This document shows, piece by piece, positions 32,928 through 39,288 of a stretch of 39,288 nt of DNA; the first letter of the stretch is position 1, and each line of letters opens with the position of its first letter. The position numbers and the translations under genes were made by a program. A model generated the notes under the pieces. The model was not told the origin of the DNA. It worked only from the letters and a program-made list of their open reading frames with translations, and did not search any database. Source of the stretch: Pseudobdellovibrionaceae bacterium (GTDB taxonomy: Bacteria > Bdellovibrionota > Bdellovibrionia > Bdellovibrionales > JAMPXM01); NCBI GenBank assembly GCA_947462815.1, contig CANHQR010000033.1:1-39288 (forward strand), given 5' to 3'.

Positions 32928-34289
32928 TTAGAGGTTCGTACGGAGGAGCTGAGGAATCGACATTCGCACCAAACGTCGAATCGGCATGATACTGGCGATC
33001 AGCGTGGTGAGGGCCGGTAACATCAGCGCCTGTGCAAAGTGCGCCGGCTGAATCTCTAAGAAAATCAGAAACTGGCGGGTGATACCTGGCCCCGGTGGCA
33101 TGGGAATTCCACGCGCGAGTACGGTCGCGTTCAGTACGACAGCGACAGCGATTCCCAAGAGACCACCGAGCAATCCCAAGAGTGCACTCTCCACACTCAA
33201 GATCGCAAAGACCCGACGCCTTGATTCGCCATTGGCTCGGAGCGCGCCCACTTCGCCAGCTCGCTCAAACAGCCCCGTGGCGATTGTGTTGAAAATCCCC
33301 AGCGCCACGATGAGCAACATGATACTGCGAATGAACGAAAACTGCGCGTCCAAGAACTCCACGGCGTTACGGTAGTAGACCTTGTCTAATTCATCAAAGG
33401 GCTCAGCATCGACTTCGGGGATCGTCTCGCGAATTGCCGCCGCAACCTTCGGCCAGTCTTCAACTCCACCGGTCGCGAGCGAAAAGAGCTCGACCCTTTG
33501 CGTATCGATGAGGCTTTGGGCCGTGGGAAGTTCCATTCTGAAAAAGGTGTCATCAAATTCTTTTGAGCCTGTATGAAAGATGCCGGTCACAGCCAGTTCC
33601 ACGCCGTTGAGCTGTCCGTTGACCGTCTGAGCGAGAATCGTCAGAGGTTCTCCAACCTTCACATTGAGGGAATCTGCAAGACCCTTCCCCAATATCAATC
33701 CTGTCTTGGCATCACCGAGCGACCCAAGATCTCCGCCAGCCACGAAGTTCATGGCAGAGAAGAACTTGGATTCACGTTCACTCAACACACCTTCCCCACG
33801 TCCCGCCAGCGTGATGCCGCCTTTCATCAAGAACGCGTAAAAGCTCACCCTCGGAAAAACTTCTTGAACTTCTGGTACACGCTTGAGTCGCTCCTCGACC
33901 GTCAAATTCGGCGAGCTGGCCACTTCCGGGGCGGAGACACCCGGTGCGTCGACGGACTGACCTTGGCCCGACGTGGGCGAAGATTGAAGCGCATTCTCCA
34001 GCCAAAGTTTCCAAGGCTCCTCCACCTTCTTTTGAAGATAGCCCTTGGGGAAGACCTGTCCGTGTCCGTAACGAACGCGAATGGTATTCTCGCGATACTG
34101 ATTCATGATGCCTTCATTGAATCCTTGATAAATCAATAGCCCCGCAGCACCAAAAGCCACGGTGAAAAGACTCGCGAAGGTCCGACGCTTGTTTCTGAAC
34201 AAGCTTCGCCACGCGAGATGAATCCAAGTCGTGATGGTGACGCCCATTCGAGTTCGGCTCGTATTTGAGGACAAAGTGCGATATTCCAC
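32928..34289 (-). CDS. FtsX/LolE-type ABC transporter permease
   Basis: The 453-residue product has the MacB/FtsX/LolCE topology. One N-terminal transmembrane helix (about 38-56, after RNKRRTFASL) is followed by a large periplasmic domain (about 57-315). Three C-terminal helices (about 315-340, 365-392 and 415-437) enclose the GEVGALRANGESRRRVF coupling segment. This class extracts lipids or lipoproteins from the inner membrane, or acts mechanically from the periplasmic side, rather than moving solutes through a pore. It has no fused ATPase, so it is not MacB itself. The start is GTG 34289, directly after the ATPase stop, with GGAGGG as ribosome binding site. Only one permease is present, which suggests a homodimer. 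It converges on the acyl-reductase-like gene, with a gap of nine bases. Confidence 0.92.
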   Translation of the reverse strand: MEYRTLSSNTSRTRMGVTITTWIHLAWRSLFRNKRRTFASLFTVAFGAAGLLIYQGFNEGIMNQYRENTIRVRYGHGQVFPKGYLQKKVEEPWKLWLENALQSSPTSGQGQSVDAPGVSAPEVASSPNLTVEERLKRVPEVQEVFPRVSFYAFLMKGGITLAGRGEGVLSERESKFFSAMNFVAGGDLGSLGDAKTGLILGKGLADSLNVKVGEPLTILAQTVNGQLNGVELAVTGIFHTGSKEFDDTFFRMELPTAQSLIDTQRVELFSLATGGVEDWPKVAAAIRETIPEVDAEPFDELDKVYYRNAVEFLDAQFSFIRSIMLLIVALGIFNTIATGLFERAGEVGALRANGESRRRVFAILSVESALLGLLGGLLGIAVAVVLNATVLARGIPMPPGPGITRQFLIFLEIQPAHFAQALMLPALTTLIASIMPIRRLVRMSIPQLLRTNL

Positions 34290-35048
34290 TTAGCCCTCCC
34301 CGCCCGGAGCCGGATCTGCGCCACGGCCCTTTGAAGTAACTAAGCGCCCTTGATGTAGCATGTGAACGCTTTGAGCATAGCTGAGCAGATGATGATCGTG
34401 AGTTGAGAACACAAAACTCACACCTTCCTTTTCGCGAAGCTCCTGAAAGGCTGCAACAATGGTATCAGATGTATCTCGATCGAGATTGGCCGTCGGCTCA
34501 TCAGCCAGAATCACCTTAGGTCTCTTGGCAAGAGCGCGTGCGATCGCCACACGTTGTCGCTGACCACCGGAAAGTTCTCGCGGAAGTTTATGCGCGTGTT
34601 CGACGAGGCCCACGCGAGCCAAGGTCTCCATGCCTCGATCGCGGGATTCGGCCCGACTTAAGCCTAGCGACGGCAAGAAGTAGGTCGTATTCTCAATCAC
34701 GGTTAGGGTCGGCAGAAGAAAGAAGGCCTGGAAAACAAAGCCAAGCTCACGCAGACGCAAGTCCTCAAGCTCGCGCTCACTCAGTTGGCGAACGTCACGG
34801 CCGACAAAGTTCACGCGACCTTTTTGCGGTGGCTCCAAAAGCCCCAGAATGTTGAGGAGCGTGGTCTTGCCACTACCGCTCGGACCCACAAGACAGGTCA
34901 TAATCCCGGCTTCAACACGCAGATCTATGCCCTTGAGAACTTCAGCTCGCGCTGCACCTTCGCCATAAGCGAAGTGCAAATTCTCGGTCACAATGACCGA
35001 TTCGGACCTAGTGAGATGAGTCGAGGAGGATGCTGAGTGGGGTGTCAC
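34290..35048 (-). CDS. LolD/MacB-type ABC transporter ATP-binding protein
   Basis: The 252-residue product is a complete ABC ATPase: Walker A GPSGSGKTT (55-63), Q-loop FVFQAFFLLPTLTV, signature LSGGQRQRVAIARAL, Walker B VILADEPTANLD and switch histidine FSTHDH. The spacing and sequence belong to the LolD/MacB/FtsE class that partners FtsX-type permeases. Its stop abuts the permease start, so the two form one transporter. The start is uncertain: GTG 35048 has no clear ribosome binding site, and the first 18 residues are Ser/Thr-rich and may not be translated. It is divergent from the LolA-like gene, with under 70 bases between starts, so the two units probably share a control region. Confidence 0.93.
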   Translation of the reverse strand: MTPHSASSSTHLTRSESVIVTENLHFAYGEGAARAEVLKGIDLRVEAGIMTCLVGPSGSGKTTLLNILGLLEPPQKGRVNFVGRDVRQLSERELEDLRLRELGFVFQAFFLLPTLTVIENTTYFLPSLGLSRAESRDRGMETLARVGLVEHAHKLPRELSGGQRQRVAIARALAKRPKVILADEPTANLDRDTSDTIVAAFQELREKEGVSFVFSTHDHHLLSYAQSVHMLHQGRLVTSKGRGADPAPGGEG

Positions 35049-35114
35049 GATTTCGAAGTCTAGCCCATGCGTCGACGCTTATCCAATCAGATTGCTTCGG
35101 GTAAGCTGAGGGGC

Positions 35115-35936
35115 ATGGAAAAAATCCTCGACGGTCTTCGCAACCTGCGCCGGCCTGTTCTATTTTGTCTTCCTACAACCGGCATCGTTTTCGGCCTCTC
35201 GATCCTGGCAATTGGGGCCGGTGCAAACCCGAATTCCGCTCCCGCCACAAAGTCGGCTCAATCAGCATCTCAAAAGGCCAGCTCCTTGGCATCCATCGAT
35301 GCCGAAAAGCTCCTCGCCCGCGCCGATCAAGTTCGCAATCCCGCCGAAAGCTATGTCATGCGCGTGCAGGTCAAGACGGATTCCAGCGATCAAGAATTCG
35401 AGGTTTCACTCAAAGGCCAAGACAAAACCCTGATTGTCGCGAAGAAGCCTGCGAGCGATATCGGTCGCAATATGCTCATGCTGGATCGGCAGATCTTTGC
35501 CTATATCCCCAATCTCAAACGGACCACGGCGTTGAGTCTTCAGTACAAACTTTCAGGACAGGTCGCCAATGGCGACATAGCCCGCACGCGCTGGTCAGGC
35601 GACTACACGCCTTCCCTCGAATCCCTGGAAGGGGATCTCGCAATCCTCTTTTTAAAGGGCGCAAAGCCCAATTTGACCTATCAGAACCTACGCCTTTGGG
35701 TGAACAAGAAGAACGCGCACCCCGACCGCGCGGAGTTTCTTGGTTTGGACGGAAAGACACTCCTCAAGCGGGCTCGCTACACAGATTACAAAAGCCTCGC
35801 CGGGGCCTTGCGCCCGACTCGACTTGAGATTCAAGATCCAGCAGGAAAGACTTCGACCATTAGCATTCTCAGCATGCAGGCTCGCGAGTTCTCGGACTCT
35901 CTGTTTGCAGAATCCAACTTGGAGCGAGCAAGATGA
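35115..35936 (+). CDS. LolA-like periplasmic carrier (outer-membrane lipoprotein-sorting protein family)
   Basis: The 273-residue product has a signal peptide (hydrophobic about 20-36, cleavage near GAGA/NPN). The mature domain belongs to the LolA-like family often annotated as outer membrane lipoprotein-sorting protein. EKLLARADQVRNPAESYVMRV, then VSLKGQDKTLIVAKKPASDIGRNML, the LMLDRQIFAYIPNLKR stretch and GDIARTRWSGDYT are typical. The family's half-barrel can shield a lipid in the periplasm. ATG 35115 follows TGAGGGG closely; the frame is open to 35067 but gives an unnaturally long n-region. Its stop overlaps the next start (ATGA). The position beside an FtsX-type transporter and an outer-membrane barrel suggests a dedicated lipid shuttle. 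Confidence 0.87.
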   Translation: MEKILDGLRNLRRPVLFCLPTTGIVFGLSILAIGAGANPNSAPATKSAQSASQKASSLASIDAEKLLARADQVRNPAESYVMRVQVKTDSSDQEFEVSLKGQDKTLIVAKKPASDIGRNMLMLDRQIFAYIPNLKRTTALSLQYKLSGQVANGDIARTRWSGDYTPSLESLEGDLAILFLKGAKPNLTYQNLRLWVNKKNAHPDRAEFLGLDGKTLLKRARYTDYKSLAGALRPTRLEIQDPAGKTSTISILSMQAREFSDSLFAESNLERAR

Positions 35937-37183
35937 ACTCGAATTGGAGAGGCCGCGTTCAAAGCTCCCTCTCCGCCCAAAATCACAATCAGAATCACAA
36001 TCAGAATCACAATCAGGATCGCACTCGGGAGCTCATTCGAGATCTCGTCCCTTCACTGGCTCTGACCTTGGCGCTGACCTTGGCTCTGGCTGGCTTGCCA
36101 ACTTCAGCACAAGCCCAACTCGCCCACCGAATTGAGTATGTTCCGCGGCTTGACCATATTCAAACCTGGCGATCCGACACCCAAGCTCCAGATAACTTTG
36201 CACAACGCCTTTTCCTCAAAGGCGCATGGGATACGGCCGGCGCCATAGGCCCACATCCTTTGCGATTGCGATTTGAGGGATTTACAGAGCGAGAAACGAC
36301 GGGACGACGCGAAGACCGGGAGGAAAGCGATCTTCAAGAAGCCTGGCTGGATACGGGATTTAAAAACCTCAGCCTGCGATTCGGGCGACAGCCGATTCGC
36401 TGGAGCCAATCTTGGACACTGCCATCTGTCGACTATTTTACGGGACGCCGACTGCACCGATTATTCATCGATCCCCTACCCGAGCAGCTCTCTCACCCCG
36501 ATGCTGTCCGGATTTTGTATGCAACGAGCGAAGGTGAACTTGAGCTCGTGCGAATTTTTCGTTCGAGTCCCACTCGCCAGCCAGCTCTCCTTAGTCGCAT
36601 CGATCGGCGCGACGATCAGCAATGGGGGTTTCGCGGCAACGCCAAATTCGGCGCATTCAACTTGAGCGCCATGGCGCGAACCCTCGAGGTCAGCTCAGCT
36701 TCTCGCTCGGACGATCGAAGAAACGACTTTGGCCTGCAAGCCTCTTGGTCTTGGGATGAATTCGTACTGAAGACCGAAATGGGCGGCGGTCAAATTGAAT
36801 CCCAAACCCAGTCGCAGTTTCTGATCTTAGGTGTCGACTATTTTAAAGGTGATTGGAGTTTCACGCCGCAAGTCACTCTCTGGAGAGATCGTACACTCAC
36901 GTCAGATCGGGACGAACAACAGCTCTATCTGCCACTTCGATGGCTGAAGGAAAAGTGGTCCGCCGAGCTCGAAGGTCTTCACACCGTCGGCAAACGCGAT
37001 CACTACATCAACATCAGCATCACTCGCGAGGTCGGTACCAATTTCCTGAGTGGGCTCACCTTGACAGCCTTTTTTCAAGACTACCTGGGTGATCCCACCC
37101 GTTTGCTCGGTTTCTATGAACGTCAGACTCGCGGACAACTCTTCGGACTTCGTCTCAACTACCAAGGAGGGCTCGAGCTATGA
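35933..37183 (+). CDS. Outer-membrane beta-barrel protein with extended, repeat-containing signal peptide
   Basis: The 416-residue product has an unusual leader. A 38-residue hydrophilic n-region contains NHNQ three times (17-28). The hydrophobic LALTLALTLALAGL core follows, with a cleavage site near AQA/QL (61). The mature part reads as alternating beta strands with frequent aromatic and charged residues (SLRFGRQPIRWSQSW, FNLSAMARTLEV, FVLKTEMGGGQIE, WSFTPQVTLWRD), typical of a barrel of about 14-18 strands. It resembles outer-membrane proteins found beside LolA-like and MacB-like genes, but no named family fits. The start overlaps the LolA-like stop as ATGA and its end overlaps the DUF3419 start, so all are coupled. 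It could be the outer-membrane receiver of the lipid. Confidence 0.85.
   Translation: MNSNWRGRVQSSLSAQNHNQNHNQNHNQDRTRELIRDLVPSLALTLALTLALAGLPTSAQAQLAHRIEYVPRLDHIQTWRSDTQAPDNFAQRLFLKGAWDTAGAIGPHPLRLRFEGFTERETTGRREDREESDLQEAWLDTGFKNLSLRFGRQPIRWSQSWTLPSVDYFTGRRLHRLFIDPLPEQLSHPDAVRILYATSEGELELVRIFRSSPTRQPALLSRIDRRDDQQWGFRGNAKFGAFNLSAMARTLEVSSASRSDDRRNDFGLQASWSWDEFVLKTEMGGGQIESQTQSQFLILGVDYFKGDWSFTPQVTLWRDRTLTSDRDEQQLYLPLRWLKEKWSAELEGLHTVGKRDHYINISITREVGTNFLSGLTLTAFFQDYLGDPTRLLGFYERQTRGQLFGLRLNYQGGLEL
35981..36016 (+). repeat. Three perfect 12-bp tandem repeats in a signal peptide
   Basis: AATCACAATCAG occurs three times in a row at 35981, 35993 and 36005, encoding NHNQ each time. It is in frame in the n-region of the outer-membrane protein leader. 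A degenerate continuation follows. Confidence 0.9.
36062..36085 (+). repeat. Two 12-bp repeats in the hydrophobic core of the same signal peptide
   Basis: CTGACCTTGGCG (36062-36073) and CTGACCTTGGCT (36074-36085) encode LTLA twice. The unit length equals that of the NHNQ repeat upstream, and copy-number change would alter the length of the h-region without shifting frame. Confidence 0.7.
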
Positions 37184-38274
37184 GCCAGTACTTTGAAAAT
37201 CTCAACTATACGCTTTCCAACGAAGACACGCGGATCGAATATCGAATCTGCCGCGAAGGCTTGAGTCGTGTCTTTTGCATTGGCGGAAGTGGCGCCCGCG
37301 TACTTCCAATATTGGCGAAGCGACCTGAAACACTCGACATCGTCGATCTCTCACAAGAGCAGCTGGCTCTCATCGAGCTGCGAATCTCCGCAGCTCGACA
37401 GCTCAATCGTGATGAGTTTCTCTTCTTTCTGGGCTATCGCGGTGGCATTGCAGGCGATGGAGTCGGTGAGGACCATCGATCGACGCTGTTTGATCAGCTC
37501 GAACTTTCCGCCGCTACGCGGGCCTTTTGGTCAGATCGCGAGGCCGCGTGGCGGCCTCGCGGCTTCATACTTCTCGGCCGCTGGGAGGGCCATTTCCAGA
37601 AACTAGGGAGAGTCTTTCGAGATGTGCTAAGAATTGATAGCCGCAAGATTTTTGCAGCTCACTCCCTGGATGAGCAACGCGTCCTCTTCAAGGAGCACTT
37701 TAAACCCCTCGTCTTCAAAGCCTTCATTAAAATCGCGGCCAGTGAATTCGTGTTCAATCGCTTTTTGTATAAGGGTCATTTCTCCGGCCGTAGTGAAACA
37801 CGTACCGAAAGCCGATCGCCTTCGACCTTCATCGAAGAGGAGTTTACTCGACTCTTTCAGCAGACTTTAGTGCGAAAGAACTATTTTCTTCAGGTCTTGT
37901 TCCTTGGTGAAATCGCCCATGAGGAGGCCTTACCGTTAGAGTGCCGCGTGGATGTGTTGGACCAGGTCAAAAAGGCAAAAACGCAAATTCATTATCGAAA
38001 AGAAAATCTCCTCGATGTGATTAACAAGGACCACTTCGAGTTTCTTTCCCTCAGCGACACGATCTCCTATCTTCCCAACGAGGCCGCACACCGTTTGCTG
38101 ACCGACCTGCCATCGGCCACTCCGCCCGGAGCGCGAGCTGTGATTCGTTCATTTTTACGCCGACCGCCGACCTATGAAACTCGCGGATGGAAGCGTCTGG
38201 AGTCTGAAGAAGCTTGGGCCAAAGCTCTGGATACCACCGGAGTTTACGAGTTCGATGTATTTGAAAAGCTTTGA
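37180..38274 (+). CDS. DUF3419/BtaA-like S-adenosylmethionine:3-amino-3-carboxypropyl transferase
   Basis: The 364-residue product matches the DUF3419 family, whose characterised member BtaA transfers the 3-amino-3-carboxypropyl group of SAM to diacylglycerol in betaine-lipid synthesis. Diagnostic segments are LNYTLSNEDTRIEYRI (8-23), the SAM-binding FCIGGSGARVL (32-42) and VDLSQEQLALIELR (55-68) with an acidic residue (D56) after the strand. FLGYRGG follows, then the late FLSLSDTISYLP motif. No BtaB-like N-methyltransferase is nearby, so the product may stay unmethylated or be processed otherwise, and the acceptor need not be diacylglycerol. ATG 37180 overlaps the previous stop as ATGA. It is the only cytoplasmic enzyme in an operon of envelope proteins. 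Confidence 0.87.
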   Translation: MSQYFENLNYTLSNEDTRIEYRICREGLSRVFCIGGSGARVLPILAKRPETLDIVDLSQEQLALIELRISAARQLNRDEFLFFLGYRGGIAGDGVGEDHRSTLFDQLELSAATRAFWSDREAAWRPRGFILLGRWEGHFQKLGRVFRDVLRIDSRKIFAAHSLDEQRVLFKEHFKPLVFKAFIKIAASEFVFNRFLYKGHFSGRSETRTESRSPSTFIEEEFTRLFQQTLVRKNYFLQVLFLGEIAHEEALPLECRVDVLDQVKKAKTQIHYRKENLLDVINKDHFEFLSLSDTISYLPNEAAHRLLTDLPSATPPGARAVIRSFLRRPPTYETRGWKRLESEEAWAKALDTTGVYEFDVFEKL

Positions 38275-38288
38275 GATCGAGGTCAGAT

Positions 38289-39131
38289 TTGCGCTCTTCC
38301 ATCTCGCTCAGGGTTCAACTCATCGCCGCGGCCTCCCTCTGGGCCTTGGCGCTTAACTTCGAAGCGAAAGCCAGCGCCCAAAACCCGACACTTAATTCCC
38401 CCGCCTCCTCGCCTGCGGTGATCGACAACATGGATGCACCCGCTCGAAGCTTCTTTCCGCATCTGACCTATGATGCTCGCGCCTTGGGTTCGTGGAACTT
38501 CGCGATTCAACAGACCCCTGGGACGAATCTCAACACCACAATTTGGCTCTCAAGCCTCGTGGTCGGTGTTGGCGAGCGATTTGAAATTGGCACAGTTCCG
38601 CTGTTATGGATGACGTCCGATCACGATATGAACTTTTCTTGGAAGGCCGAGTTTTGGCGCGGTTCAGAGTTCACCTGGGCAATTCTGAACTCGGTTATGC
38701 AGTTTCATCTACGACTCCCTCCAGATGACGCCTTCGCCTCAACGACGCCCACGCTTCGTCTCGAAAGCAGCACTCTGGCGACAACTTATCGACCTATTGA
38801 TCGAGAATGGATCGCTTCAGTCTTCGGTACCGCTAGTCAGACCTATATCAACGGCGTGAACGACCTCATCCGCCTTTACACTCTTCGAACCCAGTTTGAA
38901 CATGGTCTAGATGTGCAATTTCCCGTCGGCGGAAACGGCGATCGCCTGACTCTTGGGGTTGGACGACTTCGCGAGGCCGGCGTGACAGCCTATGAAGGCT
39001 TAGAGACTCGTGCAGGCTTCACCTATTCCTGGGATTTTGGCCAAACTGCGTGGATTCAATTTCCACAGCTCGGCATCAGTCTTAATCCCGGAACTGGCAA
39101 CCTACGCTGGTTGTTGAACGCGCGATTTTAA
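38289..39131 (+). CDS. Probable outer-membrane beta-barrel protein
   Basis: The 280-residue product has a signal peptide (hydrophobic about 10-22, cleavage near ASA/QN). A short Ser/Pro/Asn linker follows, then a strand-rich domain (FEIGTVPLLWMTSDHD, MNFSWKAEFWRGSEF, QFHLRLPP, FTYSWDFGQTAWIQF) ending LLNARF. The C-terminal phenylalanine preceded by alternating hydrophobic residues is the outer-membrane beta-signal recognised by the Bam complex. I chose TTG 38289 because GAGG lies six bases upstream; TTG 38271, overlapping the previous stop, is possible but lacks a ribosome binding site. It is the last gene of the LolA-like, barrel, DUF3419 operon. Confidence 0.8.
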   Translation: MRSSISLRVQLIAAASLWALALNFEAKASAQNPTLNSPASSPAVIDNMDAPARSFFPHLTYDARALGSWNFAIQQTPGTNLNTTIWLSSLVVGVGERFEIGTVPLLWMTSDHDMNFSWKAEFWRGSEFTWAILNSVMQFHLRLPPDDAFASTTPTLRLESSTLATTYRPIDREWIASVFGTASQTYINGVNDLIRLYTLRTQFEHGLDVQFPVGGNGDRLTLGVGRLREAGVTAYEGLETRAGFTYSWDFGQTAWIQFPQLGISLNPGTGNLRWLLNARF

Positions 39132-39181
39132 CGATGAATACTGGGCCCTTTGATTGTGCTTAAGCCTCGCATTCTCGCGGC

Positions 39182-39207
39182 GAAGGCGTGGCCGAGATCT
39201 CGCCTTC
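39182..39207 (+). other. Hairpin downstream of the last gene
   Basis: GAAGGCG (39182-39188) and CGCCTTC (39201-39207) form a 7-bp stem with a 12-base loop, about 50 bases after the operon stop. No T tract follows. Confidence 0.3.
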
Positions 39208-39254
39208 AAGCGTCGAGAGCGAATTTGCTAAAAGCCTTGTGAGCTACTCTGCAT

Positions 39255-39279
39255 AAGTCCCCACCGGATAGGGGCTTTT
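39255..39279 (+). terminator. Possible intrinsic terminator at the end of the lipid-export operon
   Basis: AAGTCCCC (39255-39262) pairs with GGGGCTTT (39271-39278, one internal mismatch) around an 8-base loop and runs into TTTT (39276-39279). This is the most terminator-like element after the stop at 39131. Confidence 0.45.
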
Positions 39280-39288
39280 GGCTCGAAC

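Noticed and set aside
33573-34139. 188-codon plus-strand frame opposite the permease gene
   Set aside because: It is antisense to a well-supported permease, with no ribosome binding site and no family resemblance.
32928-35048. Assignment of the transporter as MacB antibiotic/toxin efflux
   Set aside because: The ATPase is a separate gene, the permease stands alone, no MacA-like adaptor is present, and a LolA-like carrier is adjacent. LolCDE-like extraction fits better.
35165-35827. 220-codon frame overlapping the LolA-like gene
   Set aside because: It is a plus-one shadow with Arg/Ser/Pro-rich composition. The LolA-like frame has a signal peptide, family motifs and stop-start coupling.
39180-39210. 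tRNA-like string (GGCGTGGCCGAG) near the right end
   Set aside because: It resembles the D-arm of Leu or Ser tRNA, but no anticodon arm, T-arm or acceptor pairing follows. It is part of a simple hairpin.

Overview
The window is about 39 kb of densely coded, moderately GC-rich chromosome from a Gram-negative bacterium with an outer membrane. It carries lipoprotein maturation (Lgt), TolC-type and other beta-barrel outer-membrane proteins, lipobox lipoproteins and an aerobic 2-oxoglutarate dehydrogenase operon. Three features resemble what is seen in Bdellovibrionota and related former Deltaproteobacteria: a prepilin-like protein carrying a phage-tail-fibre-like FPDGT module, an Lgt with a large insertion, and many secreted proteins of unknown family. 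That placement is an inference; there is no rRNA or marker gene to fix it. I see no insertion sequence, CRISPR array, tRNA or rRNA gene.

Layout. 1-5911: the 3' end of an unknown gene, then sucA-sucB-lpdA on the minus strand. 5912-6566: a non-coding stretch with palindromes. 6567-9405: lgt and a membrane-anchored phospholipase-D-like protein that lacks the catalytic HKD residues. 9429-14659: a TetR-type regulator, a small six-cysteine exported protein, a prepilin/tail-fibre mosaic protein, a FecR-domain protein with a TPRP repeat tail and a class IV aminotransferase. 14784-17685: uppP, a DCC-family thiol oxidoreductase and an ABC-F ATPase, read as one unit and closed by a strong hairpin. 17765-22743 (minus): an envelope operon of lipoprotein, beta-barrel, TolC-like protein and a second lipoprotein with an internal duplication. 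23278-24803: an ExoD-family membrane protein and a ClpP-family protease. 24908-27668: two divergent exported proteins of unknown family. 27706-28620: a histone-deacetylase-fold amidohydrolase.

The most interesting part is 28741-39131. A DAGK-type lipid kinase, an extended SDR and a 720-residue fusion protein are translationally coupled. The C-terminal half of the fusion looks like cyanobacterial acyl-ACP reductase and keeps its catalytic cysteine. They are followed by a LolD-like ATPase with an FtsX/LolE-like permease on the minus strand. A second coupled plus-strand operon then encodes a LolA-like periplasmic carrier, an outer-membrane beta-barrel, a DUF3419/BtaA-like aminocarboxypropyl transferase and another probable beta-barrel. 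Together these look like a locus that makes an unusual lipid (from fatty aldehyde and/or aminocarboxypropyl chemistry) and carries it from the inner membrane across the periplasm to the outer membrane. The families are read from motifs; the joint function is inference.
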